Origin: Deltaproteobacteria bacterium
Lineage (GTDB): Bacteria > Bdellovibrionota_C > UBA2361 > JAGFJO01
Length of the DNA stretch: 64,000 nt
Direction of reading: 5' to 3'
Assembly: GCA_024102635.1 (NCBI GenBank)
Contig: JAGFJO010000111.1
Location: 23,986 to 87,985, forward strand
In this document: positions 44,894 to 53,282 of the stretch, one piece after another
Layout: each line of letters begins with the position of its first letter
Position numbering within the stretch: position 1 is the stretch's first letter
Translations under genes and position numbers: made by a program
The notes under the pieces: generated by a model
What the model was told of the DNA's origin: nothing
The model's database searches: none
Seen by the model: only the letters and a program-made list of their open reading frames with translations

Positions 44894-46192
44894 CTATAGA
44901 ATCTCAAGGCCCTGAGCTTCCTCCATTAAAGCCTCGATTTCATCGATTTTTTTGGGAAATGCCGCGGTAAGAACTTCGCATCCAGTAGGGGTGACGGCTA
45001 CCGTATCTTCAATGCGAATTCCGCATGCCGGGACTCGCCCTTTCTTGCGCGCAAAATAGACTCCCGGTTCGACGGTAAACACCATTCCCGCCTCCAGAAC
45101 CGCTTCGTTGTTGCCGCGCAGATTTCCGATGTCGTGCGCATCGAGCCCCACGCTGTGGCCGATACCGTGAGGGAAGAAGGTCTTGTAGGCCTTTTGCTCC
45201 ATCAGTTTTGAGAGCTTTCCTTTCAGTACTCCGATGTCTAAAAGTCCCTCGGTAATGGTGCGTGCGGCGGCGTCATATATAGCACTTATTTTTGCACCGT
45301 GTCTGACCTTTTGAATGGCGCGCTCTTGCGCCGTCAAAACGGTCAGATAAAGATCGCGCTGAATCTCGTTAAAACTTGCCCCTACCGGCAGAGTGCGCGT
45401 GATGTCCGAACAGTACATCTTAAAAGACGCTCCCCAGTCGACAAGCAGCATATCGCCCGATTTGAGCCGTCTCGTTCCGGAGTGATAGTGAAGCACTGAA
45501 GCCGAAGGTCCGCAGGCAACGATCGTGTTAAATGCTGGTTTGCATCCGTGTAGGCCCATCACATAATCAATCGAAGCCGTTATATGACTCTCCGATACTC
45601 CAGGCTGAATGGTATCGAGACAGGAGAATAGCGCCTCAATAGCAACTTGTGCGGCGTTGTAAATCGCCTTGATCTCGCCACGCTCCTTAATGAGCCGCAT
45701 ACGCTCGAGCATTACGTCACTATGCAAAAATATATTGGGATACTTTCCCCGCTCATGAGAACCGAGCGCGAAAAGGTATGTCGCCACCCTTGCTCCAACC
45801 GTTCCCGCTTCATTTTGATAGTACAGTGCTTCTGTCCCTCGCAGCTGACTAAGTATCTCTGCAGAGAAGTCCTTAACAGCGCGCGCTTCCGCGCCTATTC
45901 GCCTTGCTACTTCACGCCCGTCTTCCTGCTTTCCCTCCCACAGAAGCCGGACCGGGTCGGGCTTAAGGTAGAACAACACCGGCTTGGCGGCTGAAGACTT
46001 AATGAGCAGAGCCATATCGGCGGCTAGGCTCCCGGTAAGGTAGTAAAAATCCGATGACTGCCGAAAAGGATGGTGCATATCCCGTGACGAAGGGACGGGC
46101 GATGCACTCGAGATTAGGAGAGCCGTGTCGCCTCCCTGTGCTTTAAGCTCTCGTTTTATGCGTGCAATCCTTTGCTTATAAGGGAAATCCAT
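44894..46192 (-). CDS. pepP: Xaa-Pro aminopeptidase (M24B)
   Basis: Removes N-terminal residues before proline. An N-terminal non-catalytic domain (about 1-165) precedes the pita-bread domain. The five metal ligands are visible: Asp in LLVDWGA, Asp in CSDITRT, His in PHGIGHSVGL, Glu in TVEPG and Glu in GIRIEDTV. The 432-residue length suits PepP/AmpP. It is cytoplasmic, with no signal peptide. Confidence 0.93.
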   Translation of the reverse strand: MDFPYKQRIARIKRELKAQGGDTALLISSASPVPSSRDMHHPFRQSSDFYYLTGSLAADMALLIKSSAAKPVLFYLKPDPVRLLWEGKQEDGREVARRIGAEARAVKDFSAEILSQLRGTEALYYQNEAGTVGARVATYLFALGSHERGKYPNIFLHSDVMLERMRLIKERGEIKAIYNAAQVAIEALFSCLDTIQPGVSESHITASIDYVMGLHGCKPAFNTIVACGPSASVLHYHSGTRRLKSGDMLLVDWGASFKMYCSDITRTLPVGASFNEIQRDLYLTVLTAQERAIQKVRHGAKISAIYDAAARTITEGLLDIGVLKGKLSKLMEQKAYKTFFPHGIGHSVGLDAHDIGNLRGNNEAVLEAGMVFTVEPGVYFARKKGRVPACGIRIEDTVAVTPTGCEVLTAAFPKKIDEIEALMEEAQGLEIL

Positions 46193-46371
46193 AACTGTCC
46201 GATAGTTGGAGTAGATCTTGTGTTAATCGTGAGTTGGTAAGCCGAACCCAGGCTAAGGTTAAACCGTTAATAACAGGCCCACAATCCGGAAATAGCGAGG
46301 TGAAGCGTGCGGCTTCTCGCGAGCATCAAAAGAGATGCAATTCAAAGATATACTTGGCTAGGAACCTGCGG

Positions 46372-47355
46372 ATGACGCGCTTGCTTATCACCGGTGGACA
46401 CGGATTTCTGGGAAGCGCTGTAAAGCGCGAGTTCGAACAAAACTCTCCTCATTTAAGCCAAGTCCATACCTTTCGCTCAAGCGAATATGACCTGCGCAAG
46501 CGCGATGCAATAAAAGCTCTCCTCAGCGACAAGAAACCGGAGGTAGTAGTGCATCTTGCTGCAACGGTAGGAGGAATCGGCGCCAATATGAAGTATCCGG
46601 GAACATTTCTCTACGATAACCTGATAATGGGAGCAGAACTAATCGAGCAGTGCAGGATCTTCGGAATTAAGAAGTTCGTTCTGGCCGGAACTATCTGCTC
46701 TTATCCCAAGTTCGCTGCCGTGCCCTTCAAGGAAGACGAGATCTGGCTCGGCTATCCGGAAGAGACCAATGCTCCCTATGGTCTCGCTAAGAAGATTTTG
46801 ACCGTTCAGCTGAATGCATATAAGAAGCAATATGGCTTCAATGGGATTACCTTGCTGCCTGTAAACCTCTATGGCCCCGGAGATAATTTCGATCTGGAAA
46901 GCAGCCATGTAATTCCGGCCATGATGCGGAAAATGGATGCTGCAAAAAGGGCCGCTCAGGAGTCCGTAACACTCTGGGGCGACGGGTCCCCCTCGCGCGA
47001 GTTTCTGTATGTTGACGATGCGGCACGTGCAATTAGACTTGCCACAGAGAGGTATGATGCCAGCGATCCGGTCAACTTGGGGTCCGGCTCCGAGATAACC
47101 ATGAAAAAGCTCGCGGAACTTATCGCCCGCACGGTAGAGTTCGAAGGCCAGATCATTTGGGACAGCTCCAAACCTAATGGCCAGCCGCGCCGTTCGCTTG
47201 ATGTCAGCAGAGCCAAGCAGTTCGGATTCACGGCCAATGTTACTCTTCCAATGGGGCTACAACTGACCTACCAGTGGTACCTGGATAACTTTGCCAAGTT
47301 ACAAGAGCTTTTTATGTCCTCCGGCAAAGGGGAGCAGCCGCGCACTTCTAAGTAA
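46372..47355 (+). CDS. fcl: GDP-L-fucose synthase-like NAD(P)-dependent epimerase
   Basis: A short-chain epimerase/reductase. The nucleotide motif TGGHGFLGS is at about 7-15, followed by YDLRKRDAIKALL, VVHLAATVGGIGANMKYPGTFLYDN, the catalytic APYGLAKK (Tyr and Lys) and GDGSPSREFLYVDD. These are typical of GDP-4-keto-6-deoxymannose epimerase/reductase. No gmd gene is in the window, so the pathway role is inferred. The frame is open upstream to 46234, but the ATG at 46372 with AGGA nine bases before it fits the family start. The leader carries a bulged hairpin at 46295-46320. Confidence 0.86.
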   Translation: MTRLLITGGHGFLGSAVKREFEQNSPHLSQVHTFRSSEYDLRKRDAIKALLSDKKPEVVVHLAATVGGIGANMKYPGTFLYDNLIMGAELIEQCRIFGIKKFVLAGTICSYPKFAAVPFKEDEIWLGYPEETNAPYGLAKKILTVQLNAYKKQYGFNGITLLPVNLYGPGDNFDLESSHVIPAMMRKMDAAKRAAQESVTLWGDGSPSREFLYVDDAARAIRLATERYDASDPVNLGSGSEITMKKLAELIARTVEFEGQIIWDSSKPNGQPRRSLDVSRAKQFGFTANVTLPMGLQLTYQWYLDNFAKLQELFMSSGKGEQPRTSK

Positions 47356-47476
47356 TTGCAATAAGGCTAGGTCACCAAGTCCGGCCAATATCCCATAATA
47401 TTCTTGAGAGGTTCTTTGGTCTGCCATGTGCCGTGTTAAGGCCGCAGTATGACCGTTGTTTAAAAGGTAGAGTTCA

Positions 47477-48811
47477 ATGCTTCCGAAGGTTAAACCACAG
47501 CTAAGCCAAAAACGCCGCAAATCCGAGCAGGATCCCGTTGAAGCGCGCATTCAAAATCCGGCCCGTCAACAAGCAAATAACTCAGAGGCGTTGGACGCGT
47601 CATCCAACTTTCTGCAGAGCGCTTCCCATCTTGAGCCTGACTTCGGGGGCAGGCTGGATCAAATGCCAACCGAGCTTCCTTTAATAGAAGATTCCGCTGA
47701 AGAATTTCAAGGCGTTCCAGGTACGGTTCTAGGCGATGGGGGTGAATTAGGACTAGTTAATAAGCAGTACGTTTCTGAATACACTCCAGAGCAGCCCGGA
47801 TTCCAGCATGCCGGCACTCCTTATGAGCTGGCGGAAAAGCTTTCCAAAGTCGGATACCAGTGCCTTCACTATCTGGCAGTACAAATAGCTCTTCTTCTCA
47901 ACACCCCTACATCCAGAATTCGCGCGCTACTGCTCGAAGGCCCCTCCGGATGCGGGAAAAGCTTCATGGCTAAATCCCTGGCAAAGATCACCGGCGCCGA
48001 GCTGATGTGCTTGAGCTGCTATAAAGGCATGATTACTCAGAATCTCGTGGAGGCCCCGTCAACCCTGGCGCTTGCAAACGCCATGGCGGGCAAGGGCGAG
48101 AACCGCCCTGAAGACCTGATGAATCTCGGTATAATTTCCAGAGCGTACCTCAAGTCACAAAGCCATCCCGTAATTCTCCTTATCGACGAGCTTGATAAGC
48201 CGGACGGGGCGATCGATACATTTTTCCTCGGCCCGATCCAAGATGCGAGAATCTGGCTTGAATCTCGCGGTCCCATAGATGCCAATCCCGATAATCTTTT
48301 GATCATGTTCACTAAGAACTTTCACCGCTCCATAGACGAAGCTCTGCTCAGACGGTGCCATCCGATCAAAATGACCTACCTCGACTCTACCCTGGAGCGA
48401 AAAATTCTCTCGCCGCACTGCCATCCACAGCTTGTCGCCAATCTGGTAGCTATCGCGGACAGAATGCGTCATAGCGGAGGGTCCTATGCATTTGAAAGGC
48501 CTCCTGCCCCGGAGGAGCTGCTTACTGCCGGATTGTATGTCGCTAACCTCATCAACTGGGGCATGACCGATTTCGCCTTCGTCGGACGGAATCTGTGGGC
48601 CACTATTTCTAAGTCCGAACATGACCGGGCGGTGCTTGAACACATGTTGAGATTCCATCCTGACTTTATGGATCCACTAATTCCGGACCCCAAGAATGCC
48701 TCTCTGGATCAGATTCAGGCTAAGTTAGGGCGGCTCGTTCTAGATAGAATCGTAGAAGATCCCGATGCGCTAAAACGTGAGCGCGCCTGGAAAGAGATCG
48801 AATATCAGTAG
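47477..48811 (+). CDS. MoxR-like AAA ATPase, orphan
   Basis: A 444-residue protein. The first 110 residues are low-complexity and probably disordered. The AAA core follows, with Walker A GPSGCGKS (155-162), Walker B VILLIDELD (232-240), a sensor-1 segment LLIMFTKN and an arginine-bearing ALLRRCHP. The pattern resembles MoxR/CbbQ/GvpN chaperone ATPases, which usually pair with a VWA-domain partner to remodel enzymes. No such partner is adjacent, so the substrate is unknown. It converges on the MTA phosphorylase gene with 1 bp between. Confidence 0.82.
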   Translation: MLPKVKPQLSQKRRKSEQDPVEARIQNPARQQANNSEALDASSNFLQSASHLEPDFGGRLDQMPTELPLIEDSAEEFQGVPGTVLGDGGELGLVNKQYVSEYTPEQPGFQHAGTPYELAEKLSKVGYQCLHYLAVQIALLLNTPTSRIRALLLEGPSGCGKSFMAKSLAKITGAELMCLSCYKGMITQNLVEAPSTLALANAMAGKGENRPEDLMNLGIISRAYLKSQSHPVILLIDELDKPDGAIDTFFLGPIQDARIWLESRGPIDANPDNLLIMFTKNFHRSIDEALLRRCHPIKMTYLDSTLERKILSPHCHPQLVANLVAIADRMRHSGGSYAFERPPAPEELLTAGLYVANLINWGMTDFAFVGRNLWATISKSEHDRAVLEHMLRFHPDFMDPLIPDPKNASLDQIQAKLGRLVLDRIVEDPDALKRERAWKEIEYQ

Positions 48812-48812
48812 T

Positions 48813-49712
48813 TCACCCTACGGGTGGCGAAAGATAGGGGCCAATAATCGGGAGCAAGGCTTCGACAGTTCGAACCGGAACTTTATTCAGATCACAAAAA
48901 ATTGCGCTCCTGAGAGCTTGCGATGCGAGCGGGGAAGGGGTGAGACGCGGCAGTGTCTCCGCCAGCCCCGCAATAATTTTGCACGCCCTCTGCGCGTTCG
49001 ATTTTAGCAGCGAAGCTACCATCTCTACCGACACATCCTCTTCATCCCCTCTCCAGCAGTCGTAATCCGTTACCAGTGCAAGGGTGGCGTACGCCATCTC
49101 GGCCTCACGCGCCAGCTTTGCCTCCGGCATAGCCGTCATCCCGATCAGATCTGCTCCCCACTGACGATGGAGGTTTGATTCCGCGCGCGTTGAAAAGGCA
49201 GGGCCTTCCATGCATACATAGGTTCCGCCGCTGTGGTGGGAGTGTGGCGCCTTTTCGGAGAGCTTACGGCAAACCTGTTCCAATGCAGAACGGAGCACTG
49301 GGCAATAGGGCTGCGCAAACGACACATGCGCAACCAAGCCGCCGCCGAAAAACGTGGATTCACGGCGAAAGGTCTTATCGATTACTTGATCGGGGATCAC
49401 CACATGACCCGGCGCAAACTCCTGGCGCAAGCTGCCTACCGCGCTCACGCCGACGCACCACTTAGCGCCAAGCGATTTTAACGCGAAGATGTTTGCTCTG
49501 TAATTGATCTCGCTTGGCAGAAGGGAGTGATCTCTTCCATGCCTCGGTAAGAATAATAACCTGGCATCCCCCAGCAGCGCCGAAGTGATCAGCTCCGATG
49601 GCGCGCCGAAGGGAGTCTCAACCGCGTGCTGCTGAATATCGCTTAGCCCATCGATAGAGTATAAGCCCGAGCCGCCGATTACCCCTATCGCAGCTGAGTT
49701 AACCTTGCTCAC
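48813..49712 (-). CDS. mtnP: S-methyl-5'-thioadenosine phosphorylase
   Basis: Phosphorolysis of methylthioadenosine in methionine salvage. The PNP/MTAP family-2 signatures are present: IGGSGLY near the start, LPRHGRDHSLLPSEINYRAN, VSAVGSLRQE, GTYVCMEGPAFSTRAES and GMTAMPEAKLAREAEMAYATLALVTDYDCW. The last favours methylthioadenosine over other purine nucleosides, but related enzymes differ by few residues, so inosine or adenosine activity cannot be excluded. The start overlaps the upstream TPR gene by 14 bases. Confidence 0.92.
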   Translation of the reverse strand: MSKVNSAAIGVIGGSGLYSIDGLSDIQQHAVETPFGAPSELITSALLGDARLLFLPRHGRDHSLLPSEINYRANIFALKSLGAKWCVGVSAVGSLRQEFAPGHVVIPDQVIDKTFRRESTFFGGGLVAHVSFAQPYCPVLRSALEQVCRKLSEKAPHSHHSGGTYVCMEGPAFSTRAESNLHRQWGADLIGMTAMPEAKLAREAEMAYATLALVTDYDCWRGDEEDVSVEMVASLLKSNAQRACKIIAGLAETLPRLTPSPLASQALRSAIFCDLNKVPVRTVEALLPIIGPYLSPPVG

Positions 49713-50667
49713 CTTCGGCCTCTTCGACTTGAATGGACTGTTCCAATGCCAGCTGCTGCTTCAATCTTGCAATCTCAATATCGGATGGGTACTGGCGTCC
49801 TATTTTGAGGGCCCACGGCTCGGCTTTTTCTAGCTCTCCTGATGCAAGCAAAGCTCTCAACTTCACGATACTTGCGTCTTTTATCTGCTCGGAAGAGGCG
49901 GTTCCTGAAGCTAGCAGCCGATCACAAGCCTCAAGAGCTTCTGTCGATGCTTGCTTTATGTTGTTCTTATTAAGACCAAGCAGCTTCGCTTTCGCAAAAA
50001 TAAGAACGGCTGCCGGGTTGCCGGGCTGCTTATCCAGAACCTTTTTTACCTCCAACAATGCTTCGTCCTTTTTCCCCTCATCCACCCGTATCTTTGCAAG
50101 AAATAGAGGAATCTCAAGGGTGTCTGGGTTCTCGGTCGCCAGTTTTTTAAGTGTCTCTGAAGCTTTCTCGCGCTTCCCCTGTAACATCTGGACATTAGCC
50201 AGCTCCAGCTTTATAGCCAGCAATGAAGCGGCGATAGGACGCCCGAACCAGGCGGCCTCGTCAAGAAGCTGCTCCGCGCCGTTCAGGTCGCCCCGTTTGG
50301 CGGCCAACAGTGCAAGAAAAAATTTTGCGTCGGCGCTTGAGGGGTGTTCCTTAAGATACTCTCTAAGCTTCTTCTCGGCCTGCTTCTCGTCTCCCGTCTG
50401 TTGTAATGCAATTCCCATTAGCAGAATTTCCTGCCTGAAGCGGGTGCTTACTCTCTCTAATTCCTTTATAGCGCGCTCCGCCTCACCAGCCGCTATGGTA
50501 GCTGCAACCCTTTGGAGAGCTTTGTCAAATCTGCTGCTTTGAATCGAGCTAATAGAGAAAGCGGAGGAATAAGGGGAGGGGGCCTCTTCAGCGAGAATGC
50601 CAGAAGGCGCCGCTACAGTACAAAAGAATAATATTGCGATTATGATCTTCAAACTATTGCTCCACAT
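49699..50667 (-). CDS. exported TPR-repeat protein
   Basis: A 322-residue protein with a signal peptide (hydrophobic about 8-26, cleavage near ILA-E) and at least five TPR-like units, such as MGIALQQTGDEKQAEKKLRE and FLALLAAKRGDLNGAEQLL. Predicted to be periplasmic. Its 3' end overlaps mtnP. A 7 bp inverted repeat (50688-50694 and 50702-50708) lies 21 bases ahead of the start codon. No specific function could be assigned. Confidence 0.8.
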   Translation of the reverse strand: MWSNSLKIIIAILFFCTVAAPSGILAEEAPSPYSSAFSISSIQSSRFDKALQRVAATIAAGEAERAIKELERVSTRFRQEILLMGIALQQTGDEKQAEKKLREYLKEHPSSADAKFFLALLAAKRGDLNGAEQLLDEAAWFGRPIAASLLAIKLELANVQMLQGKREKASETLKKLATENPDTLEIPLFLAKIRVDEGKKDEALLEVKKVLDKQPGNPAAVLIFAKAKLLGLNKNNIKQASTEALEACDRLLASGTASSEQIKDASIVKLRALLASGELEKAEPWALKIGRQYPSDIEIARLKQQLALEQSIQVEEAEGEQG

Positions 50668-50935
50668 TAGAGCCGCTGTACCGGCCCGTTAGAATCCGGA
50701 TTTCTAACATAAAGCTCCAGAGCCCGCCAACCTCTTGCGGAGATCCCGTCAAATGAGGCCGTTATTTTGCACGGCAATGTAAGCGGTTAACATTATTCGA
50801 GCTTTGAGTCCCGAGCAAGTGTCCATTTTTGAGCAGATGCAAGATCACCGCGGTACCAAATTGTACAGCGCTGCATCCTAACCTGTGGGTGCTTTTCCGG
50901 CGTACGATCTTCGTTATTACAGTCAAAGGCCAGCA

Positions 50936-52399
50936 ATGGTGGATATGCTTGATGGACGTAAGCGGGTGTTGATTGTCGACGATGAAGCGGGTATTCGCGA
51001 CTCGCTCAGCCTATTACTCAAAAACAACTTCGAGGTCACAACCGCCAAAGATGGCGAGGAAGCGCTGGAGATTCTTGATGCGGTGGATCCCGATCTAGTT
51101 TTACTTGATGTCTTGATGCCGAGGCTTGACGGCCTGGAAACACTCAAACGCATGCGGGAGAAAAACAATGCGCTTCCGATCGTAATGCTCACGGCTACCA
51201 ATACGGTCAAATCTGCTGTTGCCGCCATGAAGTATGGCGCCAGAGACTACCTGAACAAACCGTTCGATGTGGAAGAACTCACTTCCCTTATCATCTCGCT
51301 TCTTGACCGCAGCGGAGATGAAGATCCTATGAACAAAGTGGTGGAGCCTGGAGTATCACGGCCGTCTATCCCACTTAAAGAAGCCGATTTCGGACCGCTG
51401 ATCGGCCGTTCCGAGGTGATGCAAGAGATCTTTCAGCGTGTACGGCAGATTGCCGAAAGAAATACTACCGTCTTAATCACCGGGGAGTCCGGTACAGGCA
51501 AGGAGCTTATCGCCCGCCAGATACACAAGCTCAGTCAGCGCAGCCAAAAACCTTTCGTCGCAATCAATTGCGCGGCGATTCCTGAAACGTTGATAGAATC
51601 CGAGCTTTTCGGCCACGAAAAAGGCGCTTTCACTCATGCCGTTGAACGCCGTATCGGGCACTTTGAATTGGCGGATGGCGGCACACTATTTCTCGATGAG
51701 ATCGGTGAACTCAGCCTGCCGGTACAAGTGAAAATGCTTAGATTCCTTCAGGAACAGGAGTTTTACCGGGTAGGGCGCTCGAAACCTCTGAAAGTCGATG
51801 TGCGCATCGTAGCTGCTACCAACAAGTCTCTCGAGGAACAGATCAAGGAGAAAAAATTTCGGCAAGATCTTTTCTACAGGGTAAATGTAATCAGCATACA
51901 TCTTCCGCCGCTGCGCGATCGCTTCGATGACATACCGGCGATGGTGCAACATTTTATCGATCGCTTTTCATCGGTTTACGGCAATCGAAAAATTCAGTTT
52001 TCTCCCGAGGCGATGGAGATTCTAGTCTCATACGACTGGCCGGGTAATGTAAGAGAGCTGGAAAACACGATTGAAAGCTTAATGGCTCTGGCCCCTGATG
52101 AGATGATTAGCGGGGAAATGTTGCCTCGAAAACTGAGCGCCCGCAGCGCATCGGGGGTGGAGGTTTTCAAGCCGCAGGTATTCGAAGGAAGCATGGATTT
52201 CGAGGAGGCCGAACGAGCATTCGAGACCGATATGATAGTAAAAGCGCTGCGCAAAACTAACTACGTGCAGACTCGAGCGGCAGAGCTTCTCGGAATAAGT
52301 AGGCGAATTCTCAAGTATAAGATGGACAAGCTAGGGATCAGCGATAGACCCGAGCCGGGCCGCACCGAAGCTGTTCCGGGAGGGGAAGACGCTGCTTAG
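50936..52399 (+). CDS. NtrC-family sigma54-dependent response regulator
   Basis: A receiver domain (about 8-122, phosphoacceptor Asp58) is followed by a sigma54-activator AAA domain (about 152-380) and a C-terminal Fis-type helix-turn-helix (about 435-475, RAAELLGISRRILKYKMDKLGI). Walker A is GESGTGKE and Walker B is GGTLFLDEIGEL. The sigma54-contacting loop reads GAFTHA (230-235) instead of GAFTGA. A GTG upstream at 50885 is open, but the ATG at 50936 fits the receiver start. No kinase gene is adjacent. The element it controls is unknown. Confidence 0.9.
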   Translation: MVDMLDGRKRVLIVDDEAGIRDSLSLLLKNNFEVTTAKDGEEALEILDAVDPDLVLLDVLMPRLDGLETLKRMREKNNALPIVMLTATNTVKSAVAAMKYGARDYLNKPFDVEELTSLIISLLDRSGDEDPMNKVVEPGVSRPSIPLKEADFGPLIGRSEVMQEIFQRVRQIAERNTTVLITGESGTGKELIARQIHKLSQRSQKPFVAINCAAIPETLIESELFGHEKGAFTHAVERRIGHFELADGGTLFLDEIGELSLPVQVKMLRFLQEQEFYRVGRSKPLKVDVRIVAATNKSLEEQIKEKKFRQDLFYRVNVISIHLPPLRDRFDDIPAMVQHFIDRFSSVYGNRKIQFSPEAMEILVSYDWPGNVRELENTIESLMALAPDEMISGEMLPRKLSARSASGVEVFKPQVFEGSMDFEEAERAFETDMIVKALRKTNYVQTRAAELLGISRRILKYKMDKLGISDRPEPGRTEAVPGGEDAA

Positions 52400-52815
52400 G
52401 CCCGGCACTTTCCGTTGGCACACGCACTTAATTTGACTTAGATCCATCCACTGATAAACTTGTGTTATCCGGCGCAGTGGGTCTTGTTGAGGAGCTGATA
52501 TCGGCTTTTTAGCAAGGCGCAAACATAAGCACCAAAGGTTGAACTCGATTTTTTCTGTTTTATCCGTCGTGTTTCGAAGGCGGCAGTCGTTAAGGAATCT
52601 GCCTTGGAATCGCGACGGATCAAACAACTGAGGTTTTCGGTTTTTGATAATGTTCAGCTCGCAATGGTTTCTTTGGTTAGAATTGGATTTCGTGCAAGTT
52701 TGCGCCTACATCTTCCTTCTTCTACTTCTCGAAAGCGTTTTCCGTCACCATCTCTTCTATAAAGACAGCAGCAACAATTCTGGCTAAATTTTTTTGCAAA
52801 ACTCGGACCGACGTT
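52400..52815. other. 416 bp intergenic region holding a long hairpin
   Basis: It contains the imperfect inverted repeat at 52556-52626 and, to its left, a weak terminator-like element (52493-52506 followed by T residues to 52510) that may end the NtrC-type transcript. No open frame with a ribosome binding site was found. Confidence 0.6.
52556..52626. repeat. 28-base imperfect inverted repeat with 15-base loop
   Basis: The arm 52556-52583 pairs with 52599-52626. Twenty-five of 28 positions pair, two of them G-U; mismatches fall at 52561/52621, 52572/52610 and 52576/52606. The core ATCCGTCG/CGACGGAT is perfect. T-rich sequence follows on the plus strand. This could be the core of a small RNA, an unusually long terminator, or a palindromic repeat unit. 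Confidence 0.72.
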
Positions 52816-53106
52816 CTACTTAAAAAGGTCGTCCAGCTTCTTGAGTTGCTCATCCACTTTGCGGCCGTCTCCGGCTTTTCGATTCTCGGTGAAGGTGAAA
52901 AAATCGCAGAAATTACTGCGGTCCTTCTCTAGGACCCGTTCGGCTTGCGGCTCCCTGCACTGATTGTGTGCGGAGGGTTCGTAGAACTTGCAATTCAAAC
53001 AGACGTGCAGGTCTCGGCCACATTTCGGGCAAGATTCAGAGCGACCGGCCTTGCCCCGCTCAATATGGGTTAACACTGTACCGCAGTAAAAGCACTGATA
53101 TGGCAT
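52816..53106 (-). CDS. small zinc-ribbon protein
   Basis: A 96-residue protein with four cysteine sites: CFYC (5, 8), CPKC (26, 29), CLNC (36, 39), then Cys50 and Cys67. It probably binds one or two zinc ions, resembling uncharacterised small zinc-ribbon proteins common in delta-proteobacteria. The C-terminal 30 residues are basic/acidic and helical. It may bind nucleic acid or protein. No function can be assigned. Confidence 0.76.
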   Translation of the reverse strand: MPYQCFYCGTVLTHIERGKAGRSESCPKCGRDLHVCLNCKFYEPSAHNQCREPQAERVLEKDRSNFCDFFTFTENRKAGDGRKVDEQLKKLDDLFK

Positions 53107-53282
53107 TGTAGAACTGTCTCTCTATATAAGCACCAGCGATGAAAATAGCAGAGTGACACCTAGAAAAATAACCTATTTTTATACCGCTCTCATCAAATAG
53201 AGAAGGAGCGCAGAACATGCCGATAAACACTGTTTGCGACTGCCAGGTGTACGGTTCCGTTGTTAAGCGTTAATATCAACGG

